Below, piece by piece: positions 1 to 8,720 of a DNA stretch of 49,213 nucleotides. How positions within the stretch are numbered: position 1 is the first letter of the stretch; every line of letters starts with the position of its first letter. Under the pieces are notes generated by a model, which ran no database searches, was not told the DNA's origin, and was given only the letters and a program-made list of their open reading frames with translations. The DNA comes from Deltaproteobacteria bacterium (GTDB lineage: Bacteria; Myxococcota_A; UBA796; GCA-2862545): the NCBI GenBank assembly GCA_016938035.1, contig JAFGVK010000044.1, positions 1 through 49,213 on the forward strand, read 5' to 3'. The position numbers and the translations under genes are program-made.

Positions 1-290
1 CCGTCCGCGTCGGTGTCAGCGTCCTCGTTAGGGTCTTGTGGGAAGGCGTCCGCGTTGTCGCCCACGCCGTCGCCGTCGGCGTCAGCGTCCTCGTTAGGGT
101 CCTGTGGGAAGGCGTCCGCGTTGTCTCCGGTGCCGTCGCCGTCGGTGTCTTCCCACTCCTCGGGGTCCAGTGGGAAGGCGTCCTCGGTGTCGAGGACGCC
201 GTCACCGTCCTGATCGACCTGGGGCTCTCCGGGGGTGCCGCAGCCGACGAGGGCGAGGGAAAGGGCGAGGGGGATGAGGGCGCGGAGCAT
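1..290 (-). CDS. Lipoprotein with calcium-binding (thrombospondin type 3-like) repeats, partial
   Basis: This minus-strand gene starts with ATG at 290 and runs out of the window, so its C-terminus is missing. A GGAGG ribosome site lies 5 bases upstream. The N-terminus is a lipoprotein signal (MLRALIPLALSLALVGC) with lipobox LVGC, so the protein should be lipid-anchored after signal peptidase II cleavage. The visible mature part is a series of acidic repeats, DxDGDGxxDxxDAFPxDPxE, typical of thrombospondin type 3 calcium-binding repeats. The underlying DNA is a tandem repeat of roughly 75 bases, seen at about 20-115 and again at 85-180. The likely role is a Ca2+-stiffened stalk on the cell surface. 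What lies at its end cannot be seen here. Confidence 0.8.
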   Translation of the reverse strand, partial: MLRALIPLALSLALVGCGTPGEPQVDQDGDGVLDTEDAFPLDPEEWEDTDGDGTGDNADAFPQDPNEDADADGDGVGDNADAFPQDPNEDADTDAD

Positions 291-489
291 CTAGACCTCC
301 CGGTGGGGACTAGAGCTAATCGGACAACTCCGTCCATGCCACGGAAGGAATTGGGGCGCAGCGGGAGCCCGAGGAGCGGCGGTTCGGCCCTCACTCCTCG
401 GTCGCCTCTCCGCGCGACCAGGGGTCTGGAGGGATGGGCGGGGGGCTCCCGGCTCGTGTAGGATGTGGCAGCAGCCACAAGGAAGCGCG

Positions 490-1188
490 ATGAGCGAGGT
501 GGACCTGGAGGCGCGGGTGCTGCGGCACCTGCGGTACGGATCGGTCTGGGACATGCACCGGGACGACCGGCTGCCCCTGGACGCGCTGAGCCGGCGGTGG
601 GCGGCGCAGCGCAGGGTCAACCGGGAGGGGGCGGAGGCGCTGGCCCGGGCGATCGCCGCGGCGGTCTCTGTGGGGGAGCCGGAGGTGGTCGGGCAGGTGC
701 TCCGGTTCTTCCAGGACCACCCCACCGCTGAGGGGGGCGACGCGCTGATGGCTGTTGCACGGGTGGGGAGCCGCTGGATGCAGGAGCAGCCAGAGCCCAC
801 CCCCGGCTCGGTGTGCGGGACGCTCTGGACCTCCCTCCTCCGGGCCCTGCTCTCTGGACCTGCCGCGCTCCCCGAGGAGGTGCGGGCCGCGGCGCGGGTG
901 GAGGTGGCGTCGGGGAGGGGGCGCTGCCTGATCTATCCCCTGGCGCAGGCCGATCCAGAGTGGGCGAGGGAGGGGGTGCGCGCCCTGTTGCCCGTCTACC
1001 CCGACGCCACGAGCACCCTGTTCCGGGTGCTGGTTGGGCAGGGGGTCCCCGCTGAGGAGGCGGTGGCGACGGTGTCTTCGTGGGGGGACGCGGTGGGGTT
1101 GGGGCGGCTGGAGGACGAGCTGCGCTACCGCTACAGGGGCGAGCCAGAGCTGCTGGTGCGGCTGCTGGTGCGGGTCGGCGCGCCGTGA
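490..1188 (+). CDS. Hypothetical protein, helical, HEAT-like
   Basis: This is a 232-residue protein that I do not recognise. I chose ATG 490 (MSEVDLEARVLRHL) because an AAGGA ribosome site lies about 6 bases upstream; the frame is open back to 463. The composition is Ala, Leu, Arg and Glu rich, with several amphipathic helix pairs, as in an alpha-solenoid (HEAT-like) fold. No signal peptide or membrane segment is visible, so it is probably cytoplasmic. It stands alone between a minus-strand lipoprotein gene and a plus-strand lipoprotein gene. The HEAT-like description is an inference from helix periodicity and not from a recognised motif. Confidence 0.6.
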   Translation: MSEVDLEARVLRHLRYGSVWDMHRDDRLPLDALSRRWAAQRRVNREGAEALARAIAAAVSVGEPEVVGQVLRFFQDHPTAEGGDALMAVARVGSRWMQEQPEPTPGSVCGTLWTSLLRALLSGPAALPEEVRAAARVEVASGRGRCLIYPLAQADPEWAREGVRALLPVYPDATSTLFRVLVGQGVPAEEAVATVSSWGDAVGLGRLEDELRYRYRGEPELLVRLLVRVGAP

Positions 1189-1287
1189 CGGGGGTGGCGC
1201 GGTCTGTGCCCTGTGGCCGTGAATAGAGGGGGTAGAATCGTGATGGCACGGGCCTTGCTACCAAACAGGTGAACCCAGGAGCTCCCC

Positions 1288-1932
1288 ATGATCCGCGCCG
1301 CCACCCCGCTGCTCTCCCTCTTCGCCCTCACCGGCTGCCCCTTCGACAAGGAGGAGGAGGCTCTTGGCGGTGATCCCTGCACCGCGGTGGTCACTGAGGT
1401 CTCCCTCGACGACGCCACCCTGGGCTTCTCTGCGCGAGACCTGCTGGACATGTTTGAGGGCACCCACCAGTCACCGCTCCGCTATGTGAGCGGCGACGCC
1501 GACACGATCGTCACCCTCACCCTCGCGGGATCGGGGGTGGCGAGGCTGGTGGTGCAGGAGCCGGTGGAGGGCGAGTCCCTGCTCTACGCCGACTGTCCGG
1601 ACTACCTTGAGCTGCCCTTGAGCCTCACCGTCAGCACCGCGGACGGGGCCCTGGACGAGGTGTTCGCCGTGGACGCCGCCGCGATCTCCGCCACCGAGCT
1701 GGAGCTCTTCGCCGAGGTGGAGCTCTCTGCCCTCAACGGCAGCCTCTCGGTGGAGGTCCCCCAGGACGCCGACCGCTCGTCGGTGCAGGTGGAGGCCAAC
1801 TTCAACAGCGGAGGCAGCGGCGGCGTGATCAGGGCGCAGCACGAGGGCGCTGAGGACTGCGAGGGCTCCGACAGCACCGCGTGGGCCTCGTCGGAGGAGC
1901 TGGCGAGCTGGCCAGCGGTGGTGGAGGGGTAG
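1288..1932 (+). CDS. Predicted lipoprotein of unknown function
   Basis: A 214-residue protein with a clear lipoprotein signal: MIRAATPLLSLFALTGC, lipobox LTGC, lipidated Cys17. An AGGAG ribosome site precedes the ATG. The mature protein has three further Cys residues (in GGDPCTA, YADCPDY and AEDCEGS) that could form disulfides. Its alternating hydrophobic/polar pattern suggests mostly beta structure. No enzyme motif is visible. The gene is followed by a repeat-filled gap rather than another gene. Confidence 0.75.
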   Translation: MIRAATPLLSLFALTGCPFDKEEEALGGDPCTAVVTEVSLDDATLGFSARDLLDMFEGTHQSPLRYVSGDADTIVTLTLAGSGVARLVVQEPVEGESLLYADCPDYLELPLSLTVSTADGALDEVFAVDAAAISATELELFAEVELSALNGSLSVEVPQDADRSSVQVEANFNSGGSGGVIRAQHEGAEDCEGSDSTAWASSEELASWPAVVEG

Positions 1933-2016
1933 CAGGCAGGGCTAGCGCGGCGACCAGGCAGCCGCCCATCGGGCGGCCTGGCCCGTGGCGTCCGCCCGTG
2001 GTCCGTCACGCGCTCC

Positions 2017-2301
2017 GGCCTTGACCCACGTTTCGCCCAAGTGGGGCGTGCGGGGGGGGACTTCGGCACGGGGGAGGCGCCCGATCACGCAGGGGGAGAG
2101 GGGGCGGCAAGCCCCCCGCAGGGGGGGGGACTGGGGGACCAAGTCCCCGGCCCCACCGGGGGACACGATGGAGGGCGAGGCCCCCTTGGCGGCGGCCATA
2201 TGGCCGTCGGACAGTTGGACCCGGGCGCGCTGGCGGGCCCCGCTCCCTCCGCCAACAGGGCAAGCGGTGAGCAGACCTTGGGCCAGACGAGGATCATGGC
2301 C
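2017..2301 (+). mobile_element. Family A MITE-like element, copy A1
   Basis: A 285-bp non-coding element whose ends are an imperfect ~25-bp inverted repeat: left GGCCTTGACCCACGTTTCG, right end read on the other strand GGCCATGATCCTCGTCTGG. It is flanked by an exact 8-bp duplication, CGCGCTCC, at 2009-2016 and 2302-2309. The interior has conserved blocks shared with the other four copies, including an internal palindrome around GGCCATATGGCC (about 2195-2212). It carries no credible gene, so movement would need a transposase from elsewhere. Confidence 0.85.
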
Positions 2302-2378
2302 CGCGCTCCAGCGTCGCCCCCTCCTCCGGAACCGGCACCCCCTCCGCAGACGAGGCTGCCTCGATGTGCTCGCTCCGG

Positions 2379-2793
2379 CAGGAAATCCGGTCCGAGCGGA
2401 CAACGTGGTGGACCCACCCGCCATCCCAAGGCTCAGCCTGACCCAGCGCTCGGTGCGGAGCGTGGGGTGTGCGTCGATAACGTAGGTTCGTTCGTTTTTC
2501 CACCCTGCCGCGACGCTCCCTGGGGCGTGGCACGTCCCTGATCCCGAGCCGATCGGTCACGATTCTTGCGACATCGTTGAGCCACTCGCGAGCACCCCCT
2601 CTGCGCGTGGCAGGGCCCTCGACGCTACGGGAGAACGCCGATTTTCGTTGCGATGTGCTACGGACCAACCAGCGTTTTGGAAGAGGCAGCGCGGGGACTT
2701 GTTACGCGGGGCTCATCGTTCACAGGGCAGGACTTGCGACGTGAATCGACGGCTACCGTGAGCAGGGGGCGGACGCATGGGCCGGAGGTCCTG
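2379..2793 (+). mobile_element. Family C TIR element, copy C1
   Basis: A 415-bp element bounded by imperfect terminal inverted repeats: left CAGGAAATCCGGTCCGAGCG, right end on the other strand CAGGACCTCCGGCCCATGCG. It is flanked by an exact 5-bp duplication, TCCGG, at 2374-2378 and 2794-2798. It shares long blocks with 48320-48603 and, reversed, with 38876-39611. C1 is longer than C5, with extra sequence at about 2570-2700. No gene is visible. Together with A1 it fills most of the 970-bp gap between the lipoprotein gene and the spoIID-like gene. Confidence 0.8.
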
Positions 2794-2885
2794 TCCGGAC
2801 GAGCTGTTCGACGCTCCAGGCGCAGGCCGCGCCTCGTCGAAGCCGCCGGCCTCGCTCGGCCGCAGACCGGCGCTGAGGCGGGGCG

Positions 2886-2899
2886 CGCTCCGCGGAGCG
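2886..2899. terminator. Palindrome just after the spoIID-like stop
   Basis: A perfect 14-bp palindrome, CGCTCCGCGGAGCG, lies 2 bases past the stop codon of the minus-strand SpoIID-like gene. There is no T-run, so its role as a terminator is uncertain. Confidence 0.3.
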
Positions 2900-2901
2900 G
2901 G

Positions 2902-4236
2902 TCAGTACCACCCCTCCAGCGCGGCGCCCCGGTAGTAGTGGCTCAAGATCTCCTCGAAGCCGCGCCCCGACTCGGCCATCACCGCCGCGCCGATCTGGCA
3001 CAGCCCGACCCCGTGTCCCCAGCCCGCGCCCACCAGCCGGAAGGACGCCGGCGCCTCGGGGGTGCCCCCCTCGGGGTGTACGGTGAAGGCCGACGAGTAG
3101 AGGTGGGTGTCAGAGAGCAGCTTGCGGATCTCCAGCTCCTTGCCCACCTCCAGGGTGTGCGCCTCGCCCTCGATCGCCAGGAGCACCAGCCGCCCCGAGG
3201 GGTCCCGCTGGAGCGGTCGCAGGGCCCGCACCGCGCCCAGCTCTACCCCGGTCTTGGCCAGCACCCAGCCCCGCACTTGGGCGGGGGTGACCGTGGCCTC
3301 CCACCGCCAGAAGTCTCTGGTGCCCCGGTCCAGGGCGGGGAGGATCCTGGCGAGCAGGGGGGCGTCGTCCGTGTTGCACCACGCGTGGGGGTTTCCCTCG
3401 ATGAATGTGGCAGCGGCGGACTCCTCGCGCAGGTCTACCGCGTCGTCCCCGTCCCGGTCGGGGAAGGACTGGAGGTAGGGGCGCTCCGCGTCGTCCCAGG
3501 CGGTCGAGAAGCGGGCGGTCACCCCGCCGCAGGACTTGGAGAAGCGCGCGTCGCACACCGCCCCCCCGCTCACCAGCACCTGTCCGCGGGTCTCGCGGAC
3601 CGCCTGGAGGGCGCGGGGGTTGGCGACCCTGCCGACCCCCTGGTAGCGCTGGCAGTGGTCGTCGGCGCACACGTCGAAGCGCTCGTGATCCTCGCGGTCA
3701 TACCACTTGATCCGCCGCGTCACGCCTTCCGCCTCGGTCGGCGCGGGGGGGGCGGGGGCGGCGTCGCGCTGGGCGAGCTGGGCCAGGAGCCACGAGCGCG
3801 AGATCACCGCGTGCGCCTTGAGGAGCGCCAGGGAGTTCTCGGCGCTCATCTCGGACGAGATCACCGAGGCCAGGTAGGTCTCGAGCGGCACGGTGTTCAC
3901 TAGCGCCAGCAGGTCGTCCCCCAGGGCGAGCAGGCGGATGCCCCCCGAGAAGCTCAGGTCCTCCTGGTGCTCCCAGTGGAAGGCGATCCCCACCGTCATC
4001 CGCAGCAGGTGGAAGCGCCCCTCGTCCGCGGGCCGCAGCTCCAGCGTCGCTCCCGAGAAGAGCGGGGTGCCGTCCCACTTCTTGAGGAGCACCCTGCCTC
4101 CCTCCGCCTCGGCGAGGAGCCGAGTCCCCGCAGGGAGCGCCCTGCGCTCTCCCCTGACGCGGTACAGGCTCTGGAGGATGAATTCCGCGCGGCGCGCGGA
4201 GGGGATCAGGCCTACTTGGAGCGTGGGCTCAGACAT
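2902..4236 (-). CDS. SpoIID/LytB-domain protein, predicted peptidoglycan lytic transglycosylase
   Basis: A 444-residue protein of the SpoIID/LytB family; characterised members cleave glycan strands stripped of stem peptides. The family signature is clear: VPLETYLASVISSEM at about 116-130 (Glu129 aligns with the catalytic Glu of SpoIID), followed by LLKAHAVISRSWLLA and, near the C-terminus, GWGHGVGLCQIGAAV and ILSHYYRGAAL. About 80 residues in the middle (CADDHCQRY to FSTAWDD) carry the Cys-rich insert seen in many members. No N-terminal signal peptide is obvious, which is odd for a cell-wall enzyme. It is the last gene of a four-gene cluster, and its ATG overlaps the end of the DUF4922 gene by 8 bases, indicating coupled translation. 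Confidence 0.85.
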   Translation of the reverse strand: MSEPTLQVGLIPSARRAEFILQSLYRVRGERRALPAGTRLLAEAEGGRVLLKKWDGTPLFSGATLELRPADEGRFHLLRMTVGIAFHWEHQEDLSFSGGIRLLALGDDLLALVNTVPLETYLASVISSEMSAENSLALLKAHAVISRSWLLAQLAQRDAAPAPPAPTEAEGVTRRIKWYDREDHERFDVCADDHCQRYQGVGRVANPRALQAVRETRGQVLVSGGAVCDARFSKSCGGVTARFSTAWDDAERPYLQSFPDRDGDDAVDLREESAAATFIEGNPHAWCNTDDAPLLARILPALDRGTRDFWRWEATVTPAQVRGWVLAKTGVELGAVRALRPLQRDPSGRLVLLAIEGEAHTLEVGKELEIRKLLSDTHLYSSAFTVHPEGGTPEAPASFRLVGAGWGHGVGLCQIGAAVMAESGRGFEEILSHYYRGAALEGWY

Positions 4237-5206
4237 GGGCGAGGCTCCGCTGGAGGGTCTCTCGCAGCTCTGGGGTGATGGGGAGGCTGACCTCGGTGAA
4301 GATCCGCTCCACCTCGGCCTGGTCGAGGGCGAGGTAGTCCTCCTCGCGCACGGTGACGATCATTCCCGCCATGTCCACTGCGCCGGGGCTCACCAGGCGC
4401 TGGGAGGGCCCGGCGGCGTAGTAGCAGGCGGGGCGGTGGGCGTCTCGCAGGTAGAGCAGGGCGAGCAGCCTGTCCCCGTGCCGCGCGAGCACCGCGTTGT
4501 GGGGCGGCTCCGCGCCGGACAGGGCCAGGCCACTCAGCAGCGCGCTGAGGGCGCGCCCGGTGGCCGCTGGCTCACCGCGCAGCACCAGGGTGGTGCGGAG
4601 GCGGGGGTCGAGGAACACCCCCAGGTCGGGGCGGTCGAGGAGCGTCTCTCCGGGGAGAGCGCTGCGGTCGAAGAGATCGGAGAAGTAGCCCACGTCGGGC
4701 AGCACCTCGGGCGCGAGGGCCTGCAGGTGCAGGTGGTCGGGGGCCGAGGCGCCGCAGGTTGGGCCGTTGTAGAACAGCGCCCCCAGCTCCCCCGCCGCAG
4801 CGAGGGCTACCGCCTGGTCGAGGGCCGGGAGCAGCGCCTGAGGCCGGTGCTCGCGGTGGGCGAACACCAGGTGACCCGGCCCGATGGGGAAGGGGTTGGC
4901 GAGCAGCACCAGCTCGGGTGACACGGCGACGCCCCGCTCCTCGGCGGGGAGGTTGGCCGGGCAGAGGAAGCAGGGCCTGGCGCGGATGGCGCTGGCGTCC
5001 ACCTTGGCGGTGGTGTTGACCCTGCGCCCTGGGTTCCACTGGAGCTGCACCGGGCGGTCGCGCAGGGGGAGGGTGCGGGTCTGCACCGCGTCGAGCTGGG
5101 TCCTGGCCGCCTCAAGGCGCGGCCAGCGCGCCGCCTGCCAGTCGAGGAAGCCCGCGCCTCCGCCGGGGGGCGCGGCGTCGATCAGCACCCGCTCCCAGGC
5201 GCTCAC
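4229..5206 (-). CDS. DUF4922 / HIT-superfamily nucleotidyltransferase-like protein
   Basis: A 325-residue protein that I match to the DUF4922 group of the histidine-triad (GalT/Ap4A-phosphorylase) superfamily. Visible motifs are CFLC (79-82, a likely zinc site), NPFPIGPGHLVF (104-115), and YNGPTCGASAPDH (146-158) running into HLHLQ (158-162). The last is the HxHxQ active site of nucleotide phosphorylases and transferases. The expected chemistry is transfer of a nucleotidyl group to or from phosphate or a sugar phosphate; the substrate is unknown. I chose GTG 5206 because it overlaps the glycosyltransferase stop as GTGA and gives the natural N-terminus (V/M)SAWERVLID; the longer open frame upstream is a shadow. 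Family recall is from memory and should be checked by profile search. Confidence 0.75.
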   Translation of the reverse strand: MSAWERVLIDAAPPGGGAGFLDWQAARWPRLEAARTQLDAVQTRTLPLRDRPVQLQWNPGRRVNTTAKVDASAIRARPCFLCPANLPAEERGVAVSPELVLLANPFPIGPGHLVFAHREHRPQALLPALDQAVALAAAGELGALFYNGPTCGASAPDHLHLQALAPEVLPDVGYFSDLFDRSALPGETLLDRPDLGVFLDPRLRTTLVLRGEPAATGRALSALLSGLALSGAEPPHNAVLARHGDRLLALLYLRDAHRPACYYAAGPSQRLVSPGAVDMAGMIVTVREEDYLALDQAEVERIFTEVSLPITPELRETLQRSLAHV

Positions 5207-6681
5207 GCCACGCCCCCATCCTGGGGGTTGGACCTCCGCCGGGCCGACAGCTCCAGGGAGCGGATGCGGTCCTTGAAGAGCTGGTGCCTCGCCACCACCT
5301 CGGGGGCCAGGTCGGCGTCGGTGTTGTCCTCCCACCGGCGGCAGTGGTAGAGCGACTGGTAGATGCGCCCGACGCGGTACTCCCTGCTGATCCGGAGCGC
5401 TACCGCGTAGTCTTCGCCGTAGCTCACGTTGGGGAAGGGGTGGGTGCGCACCAGCTCGGTGGCGAAGGCGCGGGGCGCCCCGAAGCCGTTGACCCGCAGG
5501 GCGTTGTTGGGGCCGTTCTTGTCGGTCCACTCGCGGTGGTCGATCAGCCCGGGGGCGATGGGCTGGAGGTCGAAGTTGACCGTCTCGTAGGAGCCGATCA
5601 CCATCCCGCACTGGTCGTCCCTCAGGGCGTCGACGATGCGCTGCAGCACGTCGGGTGCGGCGTAGAGGTCGTCGGAGTCGAGCTGCACCGCGTAGCGCCC
5701 GGTGCGGGGATCGCGGACCCCCTCGTTCCAGCAGCCGCCGATCCCCAGGTCGCGTCGCTCGGGGCGGAGGTAGACCAGCCGGGGGTCCTCCTCGGCGAGG
5801 GCCAGGAGCAGCTCGCCGGTGCGGTCGGTGGAGTGGTTGTCGATCACCACCACGTTGAAGGGGAAGTCCGTCACCTGGTCGAGGGCCGAGCGCGCCGCGT
5901 CGAGGATGGTCTGCTCGCGGTTGCGGACCGGGATGATGACGCTGGCCTCCACCGGGAAGGGGTGCAGGCTCACGAAGGGCAGGGGGGGGCCCTCCACCAG
6001 GGCGCCGATCTGCTCCAGGTGGGAGGTGACCACCTGCTCCGCCTCGACCTGGAGCAGCTTGGCGGCGGTGAGGTAGTCGAAGACCTTGGCGCCCGTGGCC
6101 CGCTGGTCGTCCTGACGCAGGGTGGCGAGCACCTCGGGGATGTGCACCACCGGCGCCTCGGCGGCGGCCTTGAGGCGCAGGTCATACCACGCGGTCCACA
6201 GCAGGTTCGAGGCGGGGGGCCCGAAGCGCTGCACCGCGTCTCGTGCGGTGGCCACGGACCACATGCGGAGGGGGCCCATGTCGAAGCCCTCCCCCAGGGA
6301 GCCCTCCTGGTAGTCCGCCAGCGGGTGCGGTCTGGTGCCTGCCGGGCCCTCGTCCTGGTAGTCGCCGTACACCAGCGAGGCGCCGGCGGACCGGGCCACC
6401 TCCATCATCCGCGCCAGGGCGCCTGGGATGACCTCGGTGCCCTCCTCCACCTCGACCAGCCACGGGGTGGGCAGGGCCCGCAGCAGCCCCTCCAGGATCG
6501 ACGAAGAGCGCGGGTGAGCCGAGTTGATCGCGGAGTAGGGCACCGGGATGTGGTCCAGCACCTCCGCCGGAGGGAGCAGCAGCACCACCCCGGCGACGAG
6601 GCCGGTGTCGTAGAGGGCGCGCATCTGCGCGAGGCGGGAAGCGGTGACGGGTCCCTGAAGCAGGGCGGTGATGGGCTGCAC
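5203..6681 (-). CDS. Two-part family 2 glycosyltransferase
   Basis: A 492-residue cytoplasmic protein. Residues about 245-470 form a GT-A glycosyltransferase family 2 domain: VIIPVRNRE (248-256), DNHSTDRT (281-288) and the metal-binding DSDD (335-338), with GEDYAVALR further on. The first ~235 residues look like a second, degenerate glycosyltransferase-type domain (LVEVEEGTEVIPGAL, VYGDYQDEG). Its DxD-like element is weak, so it may bind rather than transfer sugars. The start is GTG 6681, 2 bases after the DUF1460 stop. The downstream DUF4922 gene overlaps as GTGA. The context points to synthesis or remodelling of a cell-envelope glycan. Confidence 0.8.
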   Translation of the reverse strand: MQPITALLQGPVTASRLAQMRALYDTGLVAGVVLLLPPAEVLDHIPVPYSAINSAHPRSSSILEGLLRALPTPWLVEVEEGTEVIPGALARMMEVARSAGASLVYGDYQDEGPAGTRPHPLADYQEGSLGEGFDMGPLRMWSVATARDAVQRFGPPASNLLWTAWYDLRLKAAAEAPVVHIPEVLATLRQDDQRATGAKVFDYLTAAKLLQVEAEQVVTSHLEQIGALVEGPPLPFVSLHPFPVEASVIIPVRNREQTILDAARSALDQVTDFPFNVVVIDNHSTDRTGELLLALAEEDPRLVYLRPERRDLGIGGCWNEGVRDPRTGRYAVQLDSDDLYAAPDVLQRIVDALRDDQCGMVIGSYETVNFDLQPIAPGLIDHREWTDKNGPNNALRVNGFGAPRAFATELVRTHPFPNVSYGEDYAVALRISREYRVGRIYQSLYHCRRWEDNTDADLAPEVVARHQLFKDRIRSLELSARRRSNPQDGGVA

Positions 6682-6683
6682 GG

Positions 6684-7379
6684 TCAGGTCCTCCAGGGCA
6701 GGGGACGCGCCACGAGGACGCCAGGAGTGGAATTGTCGGAGAGGAAGTCGACCAGCGCCTGCTCGACCACCGCCCCCCTGCTGCGGGAGGCGTGGCGGAG
6801 CAGCAGCCCGTCGGTGGACTGGACCAGCAGGCCCATGTGGAAGGCGTCCAGGTCCTCGCGGGAGGAGATGAACGCGACAAGATCACCGGTCTGGACCGCC
6901 TCGTCGAGGGGCGCGAGCGGGTCGACCGGCAGCCAGCGCAGCGCCACCTCTCGCGCGGGGTAGCCGGCCAGCAGTGAGAGGGTCCGGCGCGCGCCGATCC
7001 AGCGCTCGGGGAGCACGCGGAGCAGCCTCCCGTCGGCCTCGTTGCGGGTGAACCAGTCCCAAGCGTAGTGGTTGCGCTCCGCCCAGCTGACCGCCCCACC
7101 CCGGTAGCGCAGCGCCCGCAGGGCCTCCTCTGGCGCCTCGGGCCGCAGGGCGACGGCGAGCACCGTCTCGACGAAGGTGACGCAGTCGAAGCCGTCCGCC
7201 CGGTCCACCCAGCGCTCCTCCTCCTCCGGCCCGCCGATCAGCGGGTCCGTCAGGTAGGGCCTCCCCAGCAGGGATCGCGACAGGAGCTCGATCCGCGCCG
7301 AGAGCGGCGCGTCGGGGGGGAGCTGGTGCAGGGTGGGTGAGAGCGAGCGCATGAGGTCTCGGTGGTGGGACACGAGCAT
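6684..7379 (-). CDS. DUF1460 amidase-like (NlpC/P60-fold) protein
   Basis: A 231-residue protein with the DUF1460 signature: DGFDCVTFVET (62-72) with a candidate nucleophile Cys66, RNHYAWDWFTRN (102-113), and TGDLVAFISS followed by FHMGLLVQ (His181) and LLLRHAS (His196). The Cys/His pattern fits a papain-like cysteine amidase acting on cell-wall peptides. No signal peptide is seen. Two starts are possible, ATG 7379 and ATG 7352. GAGGAG lies 12 bases upstream of 7379, so I keep that one. It heads the four-gene minus cluster and is divergent, across about 45 bp, from the sulfatase-like gene. Confidence 0.75.
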   Translation of the reverse strand: MLVSHHRDLMRSLSPTLHQLPPDAPLSARIELLSRSLLGRPYLTDPLIGGPEEEERWVDRADGFDCVTFVETVLAVALRPEAPEEALRALRYRGGAVSWAERNHYAWDWFTRNEADGRLLRVLPERWIGARRTLSLLAGYPAREVALRWLPVDPLAPLDEAVQTGDLVAFISSREDLDAFHMGLLVQSTDGLLLRHASRSRGAVVEQALVDFLSDNSTPGVLVARPLPWRT

Positions 7380-7424
7380 CGGGGTTTCGGCTCCTCACGT
7401 CAAGGCGTCGGGATAGAGGAGGGG

Positions 7425-8720
7425 ATGATGTGCCTCTTGCCACTGCTGCTCAGCCTCCTCCCCGGGTGCGGGGCGCCTGATCCGGGCTCCGCGGTGGTGG
7501 TGATCGTCCTCGACTCTGTGCGGGCGGATGCCCTCTCTCCCTGGAGCGAGGCGGCGCGCACCCCCGCGGTGGGGCGCCTCGCGGCGGAGGGCACGGTCTA
7601 CCGCCAGGCCTGGTCTCAGGCCCCGTGGACCCTGCCGTCGGTGGGCTCGCTGTTGACCGGCAGGTACCCCGCCTACTTGGGGTTGAGCGACGTGGATCAC
7701 CAGCTCGGCGAGGGCGCGGTGCTGCTCTCGGAGCGCCTGCAGGCGGCGGGCTTCTCCACCGGTGCGGTGGTGAGCCACGAGCTGGTGGGCCGGGGCTGGG
7801 GCTTCGACCAGGGCTACGATCGATTCGATGACACCGCGGTGCTCGGCCACCGGGCGGTCACCTCGGCTAGGGTGAGCGACGCGGGGATCGACTTCCTCTT
7901 CGCCCACCGGCGCGAGCGCTTCTTCCTGCTCCTCCACTACTTCGACCCCCACCACACCTACCGCCGGCACGCCGCCTTCGACGGCGGCGAGCCGCTCCCA
8001 GGCTGGGGCGAGGGGGTTCGGATGCGGGAGCTGCTGGCCAGGGCCCCCCTCGACGCGGCGCAGCTCGCCAGGGTGCGCGCTGACTATGACTCTGAGGTGG
8101 GCTACACCGATCAGCAGGTGGGGAGGGTGCTCGACGCCCTCGATCGGATGGGCCTGAGCGAGCGCACCGCGGTCTTCCTCCTGGCCGACCACGGGGAGGA
8201 GTTTCAGGAGCACGGGGGCCTGGGGCACACCCGCACGGTGTACGAGGAGCTGGTCCACGTCCCGCTGATCGTGCGCTACCCGGGGCAGGTCCCCGCCGAG
8301 GTGGCTGCCCCGGTGGCCCTGCTGGACGTGGTGCCCACCGCGCTGGCCCTGGCGGGGCTGCCTCCTGCGCCGGAGCTTGAGGGGCGGGAGCTGCTGCGGG
8401 CCGACCCTGGGCCCACCCGGAGGGGCTCGCAGGAGCGGGTGCTCCACACCGAGACCTCCCGGCAGGCGGACCTGGTGGCGGTGCGGCGGGGGGACTGGAA
8501 GCTCAGCCGCGACAGGGCCACGGGGGAGGAGCGGCTGGTGAACCTGCGCCTGGACCCTGGGGAGCGCCGGGACGCGAGCGGTGAGTCCCCCGCTGTGGAG
8601 GCGGGGCTGCGCCTGGCGCTGGACGCCGCGGCGGCGGCCTCGCGCGCGCTGCCGGTGGCCCGCCCCCTCGACCGAGAGGAGGCCGCTGCGCTGGAGGCGC
8701 TGGGCTATGCGGTGGAGTAG
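7425..8720 (+). CDS. Sulfatase/alkaline-phosphatase-fold lipoprotein with Thr nucleophile
   Basis: A 431-residue predicted lipoprotein (MMCLLPLLLSLLPGC, lipobox LPGC, Cys15). The sulfatase fold is shown by VIVLDSVRADAL (metal ligand Asp30), FDPHHTY, FLLADHGEEF and GHTRTVYEELVHVPLIV. At the nucleophile position, sulfatases have Cys or Ser in C/SxPSR; this protein has T69-LPSV. Formylglycine cannot be made from Thr, so it is probably not a true sulfatase. Thr is the nucleophile in phosphoethanolamine and phosphoglycerol transferases of this fold, so a phospho-transfer or phosphodiester role is more likely. ATG 7425 and ATG 7428 are both possible; AGGAGG at 7417-7422 suits 7428 slightly better. 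The stop overlaps the next gene by 14 bases. Confidence 0.8.
   Translation: MMCLLPLLLSLLPGCGAPDPGSAVVVIVLDSVRADALSPWSEAARTPAVGRLAAEGTVYRQAWSQAPWTLPSVGSLLTGRYPAYLGLSDVDHQLGEGAVLLSERLQAAGFSTGAVVSHELVGRGWGFDQGYDRFDDTAVLGHRAVTSARVSDAGIDFLFAHRRERFFLLLHYFDPHHTYRRHAAFDGGEPLPGWGEGVRMRELLARAPLDAAQLARVRADYDSEVGYTDQQVGRVLDALDRMGLSERTAVFLLADHGEEFQEHGGLGHTRTVYEELVHVPLIVRYPGQVPAEVAAPVALLDVVPTALALAGLPPAPELEGRELLRADPGPTRRGSQERVLHTETSRQADLVAVRRGDWKLSRDRATGEERLVNLRLDPGERRDASGESPAVEAGLRLALDAAAAASRALPVARPLDREEAAALEALGYAVE

Noticed and set aside
1985-2541. Two overlapping plus-strand frames of 166 codons
   Set aside because: They run across the ends of elements A1 and C1 and their flanks, so they are chance frames in repeat DNA.
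2653-3903. 416-codon plus-strand frame opposite the SpoIID-like gene
   Set aside because: It begins inside element C1 and lies antisense to a gene with clear SpoIID motifs.
7425-8720. Formylglycine-dependent sulfatase
   Set aside because: The Cys/Ser required for formylglycine is Thr69.
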